A stretch of DNA of 64,000 bases from Microbulbifer sp. YPW1 (GTDB taxonomy: Bacteria; Pseudomonadota; Gammaproteobacteria; Pseudomonadales; Cellvibrionaceae), in contig NZ_CP055157.1 of NCBI RefSeq assembly GCF_013367775.1, positions 2,807,001 through 2,871,000 on the forward strand, read 5' to 3'. The position numbers and the translations under genes were made by a program. The notes under the pieces were generated by a model. The model was not told the DNA's origin and did not search any database. It saw only the letters and a program-made list of their open reading frames with translations. This document shows, piece after piece, positions 1 through 10,103 of this stretch; positions within the stretch are counted from its first letter, which is position 1, and each line of letters begins with the position of its first letter.

Positions 1-3000
1 GCCTCCAGGGTAAGGGAACTGGGCATAACCTTCTTATGCTGCCGGTCTAGCTCAACTTCTGTGTCGTGCGGATAGTGCAACTTCCGCATTTCCACATTCT
101 GTAGCTGGGCATTGTTCATACCTGCCACATTCAGGTTAATGGTTGTATCGATGGTCTCCAGATTATTGATCACCACGAACAGGTCGGTGCCATCTACGTA
201 GGATTGAACCTGTACATCAGGGTCGCTGGATACGGTATCTACGCGAGTGCCATCCACATCCGCCCACAGCTCGAAGAATCGGATATAGGAAGACCACTGC
301 CAGTTACCCTGATTGAGCTGAGGCTCAATCAGCATTGCGTAGTGGTAGCGGGTGGTACAGTCGCGGACCTCTTTATAGCCACAGCCACCTGGCAGATAAC
401 CCCACAGTGGCTTCGCGGGAGTAAACGGCATTGACTTGATGACGTAGTCTGGTCTGTCCAGTATCTGGAGCAACAGGCCATTAAACGACTTCAGGTTTTC
501 GATATCGTAACGTTCCTGATGTGGCTGGTTGGTCCAGGCGCCCTGAACAGAGCCATACTCCGATAACACGATGGGTTTGCGATTGGCAAAGCCATTCTTG
601 TGGACGTCATACCACTCCATCATGTCGAGCATCGCCGGCAGGTGTCCATTGCGGCGCAACGTAGCTTTGGTGTCGTCGGTCGCTCCCGGCCAGTCATAGG
701 CGTGGACGGCATAGAAGTCCATGTTGTGGCCTGCTGCGTCCATGAAACCGCGCCACATTACATCCCATTGGTACCAGTTTTCATTGCGTGTATCGTCGAC
801 GGTTGTGGTCAGTGCATTCTGGAAGAAGGCTTCCGCTTCCGCCTCGACAACTGGGTCTTCGGAGCTGATCCACTGGTCGTAGTGATTGTCAGAAACTCGC
901 GATAGTCCGTCGCGTTTGTAGAAGTCATGCAGACCCCAGGTCATGCCGCCAATCATCGGGGCTTCGTTGCCGAGTTTTGAGCGGATCTCCTGTGCCACCA
1001 GATTATGGTATTCCCAGAGTGTTTCTTGGTTGGTAACCATAAAGGCCCCGGTTTTCATCAACATGTCTGGCTCGTTGATCACTTCCCAGTACTTCGGCAT
1101 TGGCTCGCCCACGTGTCCATTGCTGGTGTTGGCAAAGTAGTGCTGCATGTACTGGCCAACCCAGGTTGCCGATGTCTGAATATCCATGGGCTGCCAGTTG
1201 TGCCAGGTCTGCCCGTTAGGGTTCCAGCTTAGCGTTGGATAGGTCGGGTGAGGGTTGGTACCCGCAATCATTTCCATTTTGTCTGCAGGGAAACGTTGGT
1301 AGAAAGCATTGCTCTCGTGTGCCTCGCGGAGTTCCTGCCCGCGTGTCACCATGTAGTCCAGGTCTGGCCAGTTGGCCTTATTGGGGTCTTCCTTGGTGTC
1401 CTGGAACTTCCAGGTAGCGCTGCCATTGTCTCGGCCGCCAATCACATCCAGTGTATTCACGAGATAATTCAGTTTGTCGGCATGGCCGTTCCAGTCGTTC
1501 TCGTAAATGGTGGTGTGCGCGGTCATATGCCGTTTGCGGCCAAAGTCAGACACGCCGTTGACACTGTGTTTTATATTGGCGTTTACAGTGACGCTCGCGC
1601 TATGGGTGTTACCCACCTGTGACGCGGAACAGCCGGCTTCGTTTGCGAACTCGCTGGCAGGTGTGGAAGGACAGTTATCTGCACTGTTTGCAACACCATC
1701 GCTGTCGCTATCGGCGAAGCCTGTGCAGCCTGACGGGTCAACATTTTGTCCGAACGGTGTGTTTGCGCACTGGTCGACGCTGTTCAGCACTCCGTCAAAG
1801 TCATCGTCGTCGCCACCAGGGCTGGCACAGCCCACTGCATTCACGAATTCTCCGGGATTGGTCGCTGCGCACTGATCCAGGTTGTCGGTGATCCCGTCGT
1901 TATCGCTGTCCAGTTGGGATGGAGCACAACCGACGCTGTTCGCTGTTTCTGCTGGGTCGGTACTGGGGCACTGATCGTTGACATCCGGAACGCCATCGCC
2001 GTCGCCATCCAGGCTCAGGTCCGCATCGCCAATGCGCTCGAAGGTCGCGTAGTCGATATTGAACTGGAAGTCCTGCGTGCCGGCCCCGTAGATGCGGATG
2101 GTGAGATCACCGGCGAACAGGTTGATATCGCTCGAAGCGTTGAGCAGATAGAAGGTATCCCAGTCCCCCTGACTCTGTACGTCGGTGGTGTTCTTGATGA
2201 CTAGCTCATCTTCGTGGTCAGTGGCCATCAGGCCCACCTGAACGCCGGAGGGATTGCCGGTGCCGACGAAGAACTTCGGCCGGTACAGACCGGACGTATC
2301 CAGTGAGAGGTTGTACTCCAGATAGTCGCCACTATTGAAATAATTGACCGCAGTACTGCCATTGACAACGTAGGTGTCGATCTCGCCACCGATGGTGTGC
2401 GCGCTCTCTGCCTGCAGGGTGAACGTGCCCGATACCGGGGCACCATTTCCGGGTGAGCTACCACCGGAGCTTGAGCTGCCCGAACTTGATGACGAACCAC
2501 TACTGGAGCTGGAGGAGCTGGAGCTTGACGAGCCCCCCGAGCTGGAGGAGCTGCTTGAGCTGGAAGATGAGCTAGAGGAGGAGCTAGAGGAGGAGCTGGA
2601 ACTCGAAGAACTGGATGAAGTTCCTCCCGAGCTCGAAGAGGCGCCCGTGTAACTAAACTCCATGCGATCCAGGTTCCACTGCCAGTCGTTGGTGCCGCCG
2701 CCGTAGACGCGGATCTGTTGCGTCCCCGAGGGCAGGTAAACACTGCCGCCGGCCAGCGGCTGAAAGTTGTCCCAACCAATATTCGGTACACTGGTTTGCG
2801 TCAACGTCTGCCAGCTACCGCCAATGTTGTGCTGAAAGTCGATGCGGCCACCGTTGATGGCAGTACCCGCAAAATAGGTCAGATCGTAATTACCCGCCTG
2901 CGGTACAGAAACACTGTACTGCGCGTAGTCTCCCTTGTTGACGTAGTTAATCGCCGTGGCGCCGTTGACAGTGTACACACTGATTTTCTGCGGCTGTCCG

Positions 3001-3614
3001 TCAGCATAGGTGCCGCCCACCTGGGTAAAGCTCTCTGCTTCTACTGTGAACTCGGTACTGCCACCGCCGCTCGAACTGCTACCGCCACTACTTGAGCTAC
3101 TACCGCCGCTAGTGATCTTGGTGAGCTCCAGCGCGTCGAGGTTCCACTGCCAGTCATTGCTACCGGAACCGACTACGCGAAGGTTGATGGTCCCCGCGGG
3201 AAGCGATACATCGCCGGCATTGAGGGGCTGGAAATTGTCCCAGTGCCCCATCGGAACACTTTTCTTGACCAGCGACGTCCAGCTGGAACCACTGCCGATC
3301 TGGAAGTCGATTTCCGCACCCGAAGTCATACTGGTGCCGATCAGATATTGCAGGTTATAGGTACCTGCTTCGGCAACCTGCAGGGTGTACTCAGCGTAGT
3401 CGCCACGGTTCACGTAGTTAATTGCAGTAACGCCATTGACGTTATACACACTGATTTTTTGAGGCTGACCATCGGCGTAGGTACCGCCGACGGTGGTGAA
3501 GTTTTCAGCTTCAATTCGATAGTCCGCAGCGGTTGCTGCAGTACTGAAGGCGATACCAGCGGCCAGCACAGACTGTGCCAGCACCAGTGGGCGCCTGGGG
3601 TAGGGGAGTTTCAT
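1..3614 (-). CDS. Multi-modular GH86 beta-agarase/porphyranase with three CBM6 (3' end outside window)
   Basis: Secreted endo- or exo-galactanase attacking agar or porphyran. About 1,204 codons read from ATG at 3614 without a stop; the C-terminus lies beyond base 1. Signal peptide is about residues 1-30 (cut before DYRIEAENF). CBM6 modules lie at about 31-165, 187-321 and 395-521, separated by Ser/Gly linkers; the 321-388 linker is almost pure serine. Thrombospondin type-3-like Asp-rich calcium repeats ([22 protein letters not shown]) fill about 526-658. The GH86 TIM barrel starts near 665. Predicted acid/base is E848 in WEVINEP and nucleophile E1019 in VLSEYG, by analogy with clan GH-A. The order resembles Saccharophagus Aga86E as I recall it. 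A 19-bp operator lies about 210 bp upstream. Agar versus porphyran specificity cannot be read from sequence. Confidence 0.93.
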   Translation of the reverse strand, partial: MKLPYPRRPLVLAQSVLAAGIAFSTAATAADYRIEAENFTTVGGTYADGQPQKISVYNVNGVTAINYVNRGDYAEYTLQVAEAGTYNLQYLIGTSMTSGAEIDFQIGSGSSWTSLVKKSVPMGHWDNFQPLNAGDVSLPAGTINLRVVGSGSNDWQWNLDALELTKITSGGSSSSSGGSSSSGGGSTEFTVEAESFTQVGGTYADGQPQKISVYTVNGATAINYVNKGDYAQYSVSVPQAGNYDLTYFAGTAINGGRIDFQHNIGGSWQTLTQTSVPNIGWDNFQPLAGGSVYLPSGTQQIRVYGGGTNDWQWNLDRMEFSYTGASSSSGGTSSSSSSSSSSSSSSSSSSSSSSSSSSSGGSSSSSSSSSSSGSSSSSGSSSSGGSSPGNGAPVSGTFTLQAESAHTIGGEIDTYVVNGSTAVNYFNSGDYLEYNLSLDTSGLYRPKFFVGTGNPSGVQVGLMATDHEDELVIKNTTDVQSQGDWDTFYLLNASSDINLFAGDLTIRIYGAGTQDFQFNIDYATFERIGDADLSLDGDGDGVPDVNDQCPSTDPAETANSVGCAPSQLDSDNDGITDNLDQCAATNPGEFVNAVGCASPGGDDDDFDGVLNSVDQCANTPFGQNVDPSGCTGFADSDSDGVANSADNCPSTPASEFANEAGCSASQVGNTHSASVTVNANIKHSVNGVSDFGRKRHMTAHTTIYENDWNGHADKLNYLVNTLDVIGGRDNGSATWKFQDTKEDPNKANWPDLDYMVTRGQELREAHESNAFYQRFPADKMEMIAGTNPHPTYPTLSWNPNGQTWHNWQPMDIQTSATWVGQYMQHYFANTSNGHVGEPMPKYWEVINEPDMLMKTGAFMVTNQETLWEYHNLVAQEIRSKLGNEAPMIGGMTWGLHDFYKRDGLSRVSDNHYDQWISSEDPVVEAEAEAFFQNALTTTVDDTRNENWYQWDVMWRGFMDAAGHNMDFYAVHAYDWPGATDDTKATLRRNGHLPAMLDMMEWYDVHKNGFANRKPIVLSEYGSVQGAWTNQPHQERYDIENLKSFNGLLLQILDRPDYVIKSMPFTPAKPLWGYLPGGCGYKEVRDCTTRYHYAMLIEPQLNQGNWQWSSYIRFFELWADVDGTRVDTVSSDPDVQVQSYVDGTDLFVVINNLETIDTTINLNVAGMNNAQLQNVEMRKLHYPHDTEVELDRQHKKVMPSSLTLE

Positions 3615-3821
3615 CGCTTGCTCCGAGATTGAGACACGGTACAGCTGGTGTCGTTATTATTTTTTGAACCGCTCTGGCATTTCGCTGATACGTCTGATTG
3701 GCGAAGGTTCTTGGGCGGCCCCAGATCGACGGCAGTGGCCGCTGGGTGCAGCATGGTTGTGCTGATTTGGGTGTGCGGCACTATTAGCGTTATGTCTGCC
3801 GTCAATCAGATTTAATAACAT

Positions 3822-3840
3822 ATTGTTAACAGTTGACAAT
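3822..3840. promoter_or_regulatory. 19-bp galactan-regulon operator, copy A
   Basis: ATTGTTAACAGTTGACAAT. The shared pattern is ATTGT, an inverted ACAAT completing a 12-bp palindrome, and a second ACAAT 7 bp further on. This copy is also nearly symmetric over its whole 19 bp. It lies upstream of the multi-CBM6 GH86 gene. The GntR/FCD protein at 34066-34674 is the inferred binder. Confidence 0.75.
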
Positions 3841-3943
3841 GGTGCTTCGGTGCGTTGGCGCGTTTTTGTTCAGAACATTTTCTGCGATGAGAACTGGCGC
3901 CACTTATTTATGGGGAACGCAAGAGGAGAGAAGTGGGAAATGC

Positions 3944-3965
3944 GCCGGCGGAAAATTCCGCCGGC
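3944..3965 (-). terminator. Hairpin downstream of GH86 lipoprotein gene
   Basis: Ten-base arms GCCGGCGGAA/TTCCGCCGGC with a 2-base loop lie about 60 bp past the stop of the GH86 gene at 4026. No run of T follows on the minus strand, so it may be a weak terminator or an mRNA 3'-end stabiliser. Confidence 0.45.
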
Positions 3966-4025
3966 ATTGTGAAGATAATCCAGTGAATTTATATCGCGTG
4001 GTTCGTAACCAGCGCGACAGTCAAG

Positions 4026-6461
4026 CTACTCGCGCGCACCGCGTGACAGTGGCGCCGTGGTGTTGAATACCTGCATGGTTGCAGTGCTCAGGAAACCGCC
4101 ATCATCATCAAATACGATCTCGATCGCATTGTCCTGGCGCAGGTAGGCGATATCCACTGGAATCTCAATGACACCAAAGTATTGGGGGCGCCCCTTACCG
4201 TTATAGTACTGGTCGTAGCCCTGATAGTCCTCTGGTGCGCTGACGGCATTTCCATTGATGGTCACCGTCGGTGTCAGGGATTTACCATGGTCGCGGCCTA
4301 TCCCCAGGCGCAGCACTGCTTCACCGTTTTCGCCGACAGTCACATCGTTGATTGCAAACTGCAGCTTTGAGCCGGCGGTGATGGGCTGCATGTACTTATC
4401 CGCGTAGTACTTGGTTTCCATACTGTCGCTGGCGATCGCAATACTGTCCGCGAATGTCAGCTTCAATACCGCGGTAGCTTGCGACTTCAGGGCAAACTCC
4501 TGTGGCATTTCGGCGGACTCGGTTTCATCCAGTACCGGTTTGCCGTCATTGCCGTAGTGCAACTCCTTGATATTCACGCTCTGCAGAGTGTTGCCCGCTA
4601 CCCCTAGGACAGAGAGATCCAGCGTGGACGCCTCTTCCTCCAAATTGTTCAGGATCAGGTATGCGGTATTGCCGTCTACATACGCATTGGTTTGCACGTC
4701 GAGGTCGCTGGCCCAGCTGTCTACGCGGGTGCCTTTGACTTCAGACCAGAGCTGGTAGAACTTTACGAACTCGGTATACACCCACTCGTCTCCAGTCTCG
4801 CCACTGGCCTCCTTCTTCTGGCGCATCAGTCGGTTAGAGTAGGGTACAGTTTCCGATTGGCGGCCCCACTCGGCCTTGATGGTCACAAACGGAATGGATT
4901 TGAGGATCTGATCCGGCCGCTCCAGCATGTTCATGGTCAGACCGTTGAGCGCGCGCAGTTTGTAGCCGTCGCGCTCGGGAGACCAGGGATCATTCATCAT
5001 GCTGTGCACGGTGGCTCCGATCTCGGAGACCAGAAAAGGCATGCGCGCGCCGGTGGCCATGAGGCTGTACTGCTCAAGCATATCGAATGTGGCCTCCACA
5101 TTGCTGCCGCGACGCAACTGTCGTGTTCCGCTAATTGCGGGAAAGTCGTAAAAATGTATCGACAGGAAATCCATATTTTCGCCGGCGATGTCGATAAACA
5201 GTTTGTCGCGCTCTTGCCAGCGATTGAAATTGTCCTTGTCAAAGTCCGGGAAGGCCACGGTGTAACCGCCGATCAATACATCGTCGTGGGAAGGCTGATC
5301 CCAGGCGTCGCGATAGGCTCTTACCTCATTGGCTACGGCATTGTGAAATTTGAAGACATCTTCCGGCGTGGTACCTTCGTCTTTCGTTTTCGGGTAGTCC
5401 ACCAGATCATAGAGTGGTTCGTTCATTACCTCGAGAAATAAGGGTTTCGGCTGACCGTAGGCATCGCCTTCACCCCGATTGAAATACTCGTAGAGGAAGT
5501 TCGCCATATAATGGCCAACTGCTGTGCCGAAGGGCTCTTCCTCGGTATCGGTGGTCGAGAAGGACCAGCCCATGCCGGTATCGTCGCCGTTGGGCCAGTA
5601 GGGGTGCTGCTGACCGCCGACAATCATATCCGTCGCCCGGTGTTCGTGCTGTCGCGCAAGCTGTGCACTATCGGAAGTACCTTCGGTGTAATTCCAGCGC
5701 ATACCACCACCTTGACTGGCCGCGGCTGCTTCGTCGATAAAGCCAGGGCGCGCGCCGTCCTCGGGTAGCTGGCTCAGTTGCCATTTCATGCCACCGGTAT
5801 CCCGTCCCAAATAGACATCATAGCCATCCAGGAAGTTGGTCATCAGGTCGGGATCTTCATTGGGTGCCCCGGCACTCTGCGCATTACCGCCGATCCAGTC
5901 ATTCTCCGTATTCGACGCGTGCACGGTTATGAACTTGCGACGGTCGAACTCGCATTCCCCGCCCACGGTATGGCGCATATTCAGGTTGAAATCGACCCTA
6001 ACAGAATCGCTTGTCGGCGGCTCTGGCTCCGGTAGGAGCTCTGCTTTGGTTGTTACGGTGAAGTCGGCGCTTATCCCACCAATGGTAAGAGACGCAGTAA
6101 CCGCTGTGCCGTATTGGGATCCGGTGCTAATGCGGACCACCACACTATCTCCATCTTCAACCGTTGCCGTACTATCGCTAAAGGCGCCGTTATTTACCGA
6201 GTACTCACCACCGCTGATGCTGATATTGGCCGCGGCATTGATCCCGGAAACGGTAATGGCGGAAGAAGTGTACTCGGTGTTCAATTCTGCATCGTTCACC
6301 GCGGTAAAGGAGAATGTATCCGGGCGAGTATCTTCTTGAATAGATCCATTGTCTGGTGGTTGGTTCTCGTTGTCACTACCGCTACCTCCTCCGCCGCAGG
6401 CACTTAGGGTGCCAGCCAGAATCAGTATCGCGAGCCGCTCAGAAAAAATCAGGCGCGTCAT
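4026..6461 (-). CDS. GH86 beta-agarase/porphyranase, outer-membrane lipoprotein
   Basis: Surface-anchored galactanase of 811 residues. A lipoprotein signal peptide ends in LSAC with the lipidated cysteine at C22, followed by a Gly/Ser/Asn-rich tether; with no Asp at +2, outer-membrane sorting is expected. An immunoglobulin-like domain spans about 48-140. The GH86 barrel begins near 150 (VRVDFNLNMRH). Predicted acid/base is E348 (EVMNEP) and nucleophile E480 (LVSEIG). A C-terminal beta-sandwich follows. GGAGA precedes the ATG by about 10 bases. It is the last gene of a probable three-gene operon after two GH16 genes (78-bp gap to the previous one). It lacks the CBM6 modules of its neighbour, so it probably acts on soluble or surface-bound oligomers. 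GH86 also includes porphyranases, so specificity is open. Confidence 0.92.
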   Translation of the reverse strand: MTRLIFSERLAILILAGTLSACGGGGSGSDNENQPPDNGSIQEDTRPDTFSFTAVNDAELNTEYTSSAITVSGINAAANISISGGEYSVNNGAFSDSTATVEDGDSVVVRISTGSQYGTAVTASLTIGGISADFTVTTKAELLPEPEPPTSDSVRVDFNLNMRHTVGGECEFDRRKFITVHASNTENDWIGGNAQSAGAPNEDPDLMTNFLDGYDVYLGRDTGGMKWQLSQLPEDGARPGFIDEAAAASQGGGMRWNYTEGTSDSAQLARQHEHRATDMIVGGQQHPYWPNGDDTGMGWSFSTTDTEEEPFGTAVGHYMANFLYEYFNRGEGDAYGQPKPLFLEVMNEPLYDLVDYPKTKDEGTTPEDVFKFHNAVANEVRAYRDAWDQPSHDDVLIGGYTVAFPDFDKDNFNRWQERDKLFIDIAGENMDFLSIHFYDFPAISGTRQLRRGSNVEATFDMLEQYSLMATGARMPFLVSEIGATVHSMMNDPWSPERDGYKLRALNGLTMNMLERPDQILKSIPFVTIKAEWGRQSETVPYSNRLMRQKKEASGETGDEWVYTEFVKFYQLWSEVKGTRVDSWASDLDVQTNAYVDGNTAYLILNNLEEEASTLDLSVLGVAGNTLQSVNIKELHYGNDGKPVLDETESAEMPQEFALKSQATAVLKLTFADSIAIASDSMETKYYADKYMQPITAGSKLQFAINDVTVGENGEAVLRLGIGRDHGKSLTPTVTINGNAVSAPEDYQGYDQYYNGKGRPQYFGVIEIPVDIAYLRQDNAIEIVFDDDGGFLSTATMQVFNTTAPLSRGARE

Positions 6462-6538
6462 AAAAAATATTCTCCAAACTACATTTCGTTATCTATTTTT
6501 TTGGGGTTTCCAGCCTTTTCTCTTTGAGCGTAGATTTT

Positions 6539-7957
6539 TTAGTCCGGCCGTTGGCAACGATCTACATCACCATTTCTCGGCTTTTCACTTTCGGTATTGC
6601 GATGTAGAGACTGCCCTTTGTTGCGGGAGAACCGAACCTCATCACCATTCCACTGCCAAGCCGCGCCGCCGGAGCTTTGTACCCGCAGTGTGTGAGTGCC
6701 GGTATTGGCAATATAGATCGGGTTTTCCAGCTCAAAATCCCGATACTTCTCCCATCCGCCGGTGTTAGTAACGGTGATAGTGCCCTCATAGGTGCCATCC
6801 AGCTGTACGTCTGCGGCAGTCCCCGATGGGGTAGGCGTGGCGGCGGCCAGTGTTACCCAGTAGTAGCCTGCGCGCGGAAATTCCACCTGATATTCCGCCC
6901 AGTCTCCCAGGGTGTTGTAGTTAATATTTTCGCCATTCGCGTTGAATCCGTGTACCGCGTCCCAGGCAACCGGTGCGCCATCCTTGCCCGTTGAGGTGAA
7001 TTCGGACATTTCGATCGTAACTTCAATACCGCTATTTCCGGGAGCAGTATCATCGGGCCCGCAGTTGCTGGCTTCGGGAACCGGTTTGTAAAAGCGTACC
7101 CATTCAACCTGGAATTTATTGCGCGCAGGATCAGCCAACTCTTCGTCAGACGGCGGTAGTGTTCCCTGCGTATCACGCCAGCCCTGGTGTTCTGCATCAA
7201 AAATGGCCTGCATCGGCTTGTTTAGGCCAGTGCCATTGGTAAATCCGTAAGGGTCGATTACATCAGCACCAGAGGAGACACGTACCAGTTCACCGTTAAC
7301 GTAATACTCCAGCGTCCACGGGTCTTTCCAGTAGGTACCTACGCGCACATAGTCTTCTCGCCAGCTGCCGCCGTCGGGTTTCGCATACCAGGTACTAGGA
7401 TCCTTCGGCTGATAGTCCTGGAAAGGATCGCGGATAAAGACGTGGTGGCTCAGATGGATACGCTGGTCGAACCAGACTTCCGATGGACGGTCACTGCCGT
7501 AGGTTTCGAGGATATCGATTTCCTGGGTGGAGTCGGCGCTCAAAAGCCAGAAGGCATTGGCCAGAGTGAGGTTGGTGATTTTCACGCTGGCTTCCATGTA
7601 CAGCGGATAAATCAGGCTCTCTTTTGAGTGAATCGCGCCAGTATGGATTTTTTCCGTGCCCGGCTTGCGGCTCGCCTTGATAATCAGATTGCCATTTTCG
7701 ACCGACGAGTTTGGTCCGTAAAATTCGGTCAGGTCGGGGCCCAGCCACGGGTTGATAAAGCCTTCACTCCAGCGTTCAAAGAAAGCTTCACTCTTACCAA
7801 AAGCGGCTGCGTCGTAGTTGAAATCATCCGACAGTGATTGGAGTTCCCAGGTATTACCTTCTCCGGGGTCGGCGGGTACAGGGATTCCGTCCCAATCTGC
7901 GGCAAGTACAGTTGATGACAGGGCGATGGCGGTCATTGCGATAGCAGTGGTTTTCAT
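6539..7957 (-). CDS. GH16 beta-agarase with one CBM6
   Basis: Secreted endo-beta-1,4-agarase of 472 residues. A Sec signal peptide (about 1-19) precedes ADWDGIPVP. The GH16 jelly roll spans about 20-300 with the family signature EIDILE: nucleophile E146, helper D148, acid/base E151. One CBM6-type module follows (about 315-445, ending QWNGDEVRF), and then a 25-residue basic, low-complexity tail unlike anything in its paralogue. The neighbour at 8012-9769 is a close paralogue with an extra CBM6, so this looks like a tandem duplicate that lost or never gained the second module. It sits 54 bp downstream of that gene and 78 bp upstream of the GH86 lipoprotein gene, and is probably co-transcribed with both. 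Confidence 0.93.
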   Translation of the reverse strand: MKTTAIAMTAIALSSTVLAADWDGIPVPADPGEGNTWELQSLSDDFNYDAAAFGKSEAFFERWSEGFINPWLGPDLTEFYGPNSSVENGNLIIKASRKPGTEKIHTGAIHSKESLIYPLYMEASVKITNLTLANAFWLLSADSTQEIDILETYGSDRPSEVWFDQRIHLSHHVFIRDPFQDYQPKDPSTWYAKPDGGSWREDYVRVGTYWKDPWTLEYYVNGELVRVSSGADVIDPYGFTNGTGLNKPMQAIFDAEHQGWRDTQGTLPPSDEELADPARNKFQVEWVRFYKPVPEASNCGPDDTAPGNSGIEVTIEMSEFTSTGKDGAPVAWDAVHGFNANGENINYNTLGDWAEYQVEFPRAGYYWVTLAAATPTPSGTAADVQLDGTYEGTITVTNTGGWEKYRDFELENPIYIANTGTHTLRVQSSGGAAWQWNGDEVRFSRNKGQSLHRNTESEKPRNGDVDRCQRPD

Positions 7958-8011
7958 GGCGTTGTTCCTTTTGCCCCCATGCCGGGGGCGACGGTTATTT
8001 TTGTGGGCTCA

Positions 8012-9769
8012 TTAATTGGCTGTGAGGACTAATCTGTCCAGATTCCATTGCCAATCGTTTGTGCCTCCGCCGTACAGGCGTAGCTGATGGGTACCCGCGC
8101 TCAGGTAAACCGAACCGCCCGCGAGAGGCTGAAAGTTGTCCCAGCCCACATTTGGAACGGCCTTTTGTGTTTTGTTGACCCAGCTTCCACCCTCGAATAA
8201 CAGGAAATCGACTTGGCCACCGGCTACGCCGGTGCCGATGTAATAGGTAATGTCGTAAGTGCCCGCTTGGGCAACGGAGATGGAATAGTCTGCGAAGTCG
8301 CCTTTGTTGACGTAGTTGATCGCCGTAGCGCCATTTATGCTGTAGACACTGATAGCTTGTGGCTGGCCATCGGCGAAGGTACCGCCCACGGCGTCGAAGC
8401 TTTCCGCTTCTACGGTGATACTCGATCCAGAGCCTGGAGGCGGTGAGCCGCCATCCTCAACCTTGGTAAAACGGATTTCGTCACCGTTCCACTGCCAGGC
8501 ACTACCTCCTGAGCTTTGGACCCGGATGGTGTGATCACCTGGCGTGGCGATGTAGATGGGGTTAGCGAGAGAAAAGCTGCTGTATTGCTCCCAGCCGCCA
8601 GTACTGCTGATCGAAACGGTGCCTACATAGCTGCTGTCGACGCTAATGTCAGCGCCAAGCCCACTGGACTCCGGTGATGCTGCGACCAATTCAACCTGGT
8701 AGTTTCCAGATTCGGGAAAGTTGACAGTGTAATCACCCCAATCCCCGAGGGTGTTGTAATTGATGTTGTCTCCGTTTGGATTGAAGCCGATTACGCTATC
8801 GCCGCCGACTGCAGTACCGTCTTTACCGGTTGTGGAAAAACTGGCCATCTCTTTGACAATGGCATTACCCGAACCATTGCCCGTATCCGGAACAGGTTTG
8901 TAAAAGCGCACCCAGTCGACCAGGAATTTGTTGCGCGTCGGATCTGCCAGTTCAGCATCTGTCGGTGGCTCTGTGCCCTGCGTATCGCGCCAGCCTTGAT
9001 GTTCCGCATCAAAAATAGCCTGCATGGGTTTGTTAAGGCCGGCACCTCCGGTGTAGCCGTTGGGGTCGATCATCGCGACGCCGGAAGTTACTCGGGCGAG
9101 TTTTCCATTGACGTAGTATTCCAGTGTCCAGGGATCTTTCCAGTAGGTGCCTACACGAACAAAGTCATCGCGCCAGCTGCTGCCATCTTCTGTGGCATAC
9201 CAGGTGCCAGCATCTTTGGGCTGGTAATCCTGAAACGGATCGCGGATGAATACGTGGTGGCTGAGGTGGATGCGCTGGTCAAACCAGGCCTCGCTGGGAC
9301 GGTCGCTGCCGTATGTCTCAAGCGTGTCGATTTCCTGTGTGGAATCAGCACTCAGCAACCAGAAAGCATTGGCAAGCGTCAGGTTAGTAATTTTTACCCG
9401 TGCTTCCATGTATAGCGGGTAGGTCAGGCTCTCTTTGGAGTGGATCGCACCGGTATAGATTTTGTTGGTGCCCGGCTTGCGGCTCGCCTTGATCACCAGG
9501 TTGCCGCCTTCGACGGACGAGTTTGGTGCGTAAAACTCGGTCAGGTCCGGTCCAAGCCAGGGATTGATGAACCCCTCGCTCCAACGTTCAAAAAAAGTAC
9601 TGCTCTTGCCCACCGCCGGGGCGCTGTAATTGAAGTCGTCAGAAAGCGACTGTAATTCCCAGGTGTTGCCCGCTCCGGGGTCGGCGGGTACCGGAATCCC
9701 GTCCCAGTCGGCGGCGTGAAGGTTTGAGGCACAGACAAGCGCTGCTAACGCACAGAAGGAAAGTTTCAT
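8012..9769 (-). CDS. GH16 beta-agarase with two CBM6
   Basis: Secreted endo-agarase of 585 residues and first gene of the GH16-GH16-GH86 operon. The open frame extends upstream to 9931, but I place the start at ATG 9769: it is preceded by GGAG at about 8 bases and begins a clean signal peptide ([12 protein letters not shown], cut before ADWDG). The GH16 domain (about 21-300) carries EIDTLE with E146, D148 and E151; the paralogue has Ile where this has Thr. The first CBM6-like module is about 305-430, then a Pro/Gly/Ser linker and a second CBM6 (about 445-585) closely similar to those of the GH86 at 1-3614. A 19-bp operator lies 62 bp upstream of the start. Confidence 0.94.
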   Translation of the reverse strand: MKLSFCALAALVCASNLHAADWDGIPVPADPGAGNTWELQSLSDDFNYSAPAVGKSSTFFERWSEGFINPWLGPDLTEFYAPNSSVEGGNLVIKASRKPGTNKIYTGAIHSKESLTYPLYMEARVKITNLTLANAFWLLSADSTQEIDTLETYGSDRPSEAWFDQRIHLSHHVFIRDPFQDYQPKDAGTWYATEDGSSWRDDFVRVGTYWKDPWTLEYYVNGKLARVTSGVAMIDPNGYTGGAGLNKPMQAIFDAEHQGWRDTQGTEPPTDAELADPTRNKFLVDWVRFYKPVPDTGNGSGNAIVKEMASFSTTGKDGTAVGGDSVIGFNPNGDNINYNTLGDWGDYTVNFPESGNYQVELVAASPESSGLGADISVDSSYVGTVSISSTGGWEQYSSFSLANPIYIATPGDHTIRVQSSGGSAWQWNGDEIRFTKVEDGGSPPPGSGSSITVEAESFDAVGGTFADGQPQAISVYSINGATAINYVNKGDFADYSISVAQAGTYDITYYIGTGVAGGQVDFLLFEGGSWVNKTQKAVPNVGWDNFQPLAGGSVYLSAGTHQLRLYGGGTNDWQWNLDRLVLTAN

Positions 9770-9830
9770 CACTAGGCTCCATTGCCTCCGGCTTGCGGAG
9801 GGTATTATTTTTATTTGGCTGTCGGAGCCT

Positions 9831-9849
9831 AATGTTAATTGTTGACAAT
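9831..9849. promoter_or_regulatory. 19-bp galactan-regulon operator, copy B
   Basis: AATGTTAATTGTTGACAAT on the plus strand; read on the minus strand it matches the ATTGTNAACAAT palindrome plus a third half-site. It lies 62 bp upstream of the GH16-GH16-GH86 operon. Confidence 0.72.
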
Positions 9850-10017
9850 GGCAACCGAGGAGCGGGCGAAGATACGTTTTTGTGATGAATATGCCTCTGA
9901 CACCATGCTTGATTCTTTGTTTTGGCGCCAATTCCCACTGGTTGTAGACCAGAGTTCAGGCTTCACGGTATGTGTTTGAGGCTGGTTACTTCGGAATCGA
10001 ATAGTGGTTGCAGGATC

Positions 10018-10036
10018 ATTGTCGATTGTTAACAAT
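10018..10036. promoter_or_regulatory. 19-bp galactan-regulon operator, copy C
   Basis: ATTGTCGATTGTTAACAAT, whose reverse complement ATTGTTAACAATCGACAAT equals the regulon consensus exactly. It lies 68 bp before the MFS-GH50-lactonase operon. Confidence 0.78.
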
Positions 10037-10103
10037 GTAGGTACTTATTTAGTGCGATCTTGGAATCGAGATGTAAATTTGGGGCACGCGAGAGAATAAT
10101 CCT

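Larger units (their letters stand above)
3615..4025. other. Intergenic region between two GH86 genes
   Basis: This 411-bp stretch holds no convincing gene. It contains the promoter region of the downstream multi-CBM6 GH86 gene, one copy of the 19-bp galactan operator (3822-3840), and a strong GC-rich hairpin (3944-3965) just after the upstream GH86 lipoprotein gene. Short open frames here have no recognisable content. Confidence 0.6.
9770..10103. other. Divergent promoter region, agarase operon / MFS-GH50 operon
   Basis: This 334-bp region separates the minus-strand GH16 operon from the plus-strand MFS-GH50 operon. It carries two operator copies (9831-9849 and 10018-10036), one near each start. 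No gene is seen. Confidence 0.65.

Noticed and set aside
2374..2652. Glu/Leu-rich open frame on the plus strand
   Set aside because: It is the antisense image of the polyserine linker and CBM6 region of the GH86 gene.
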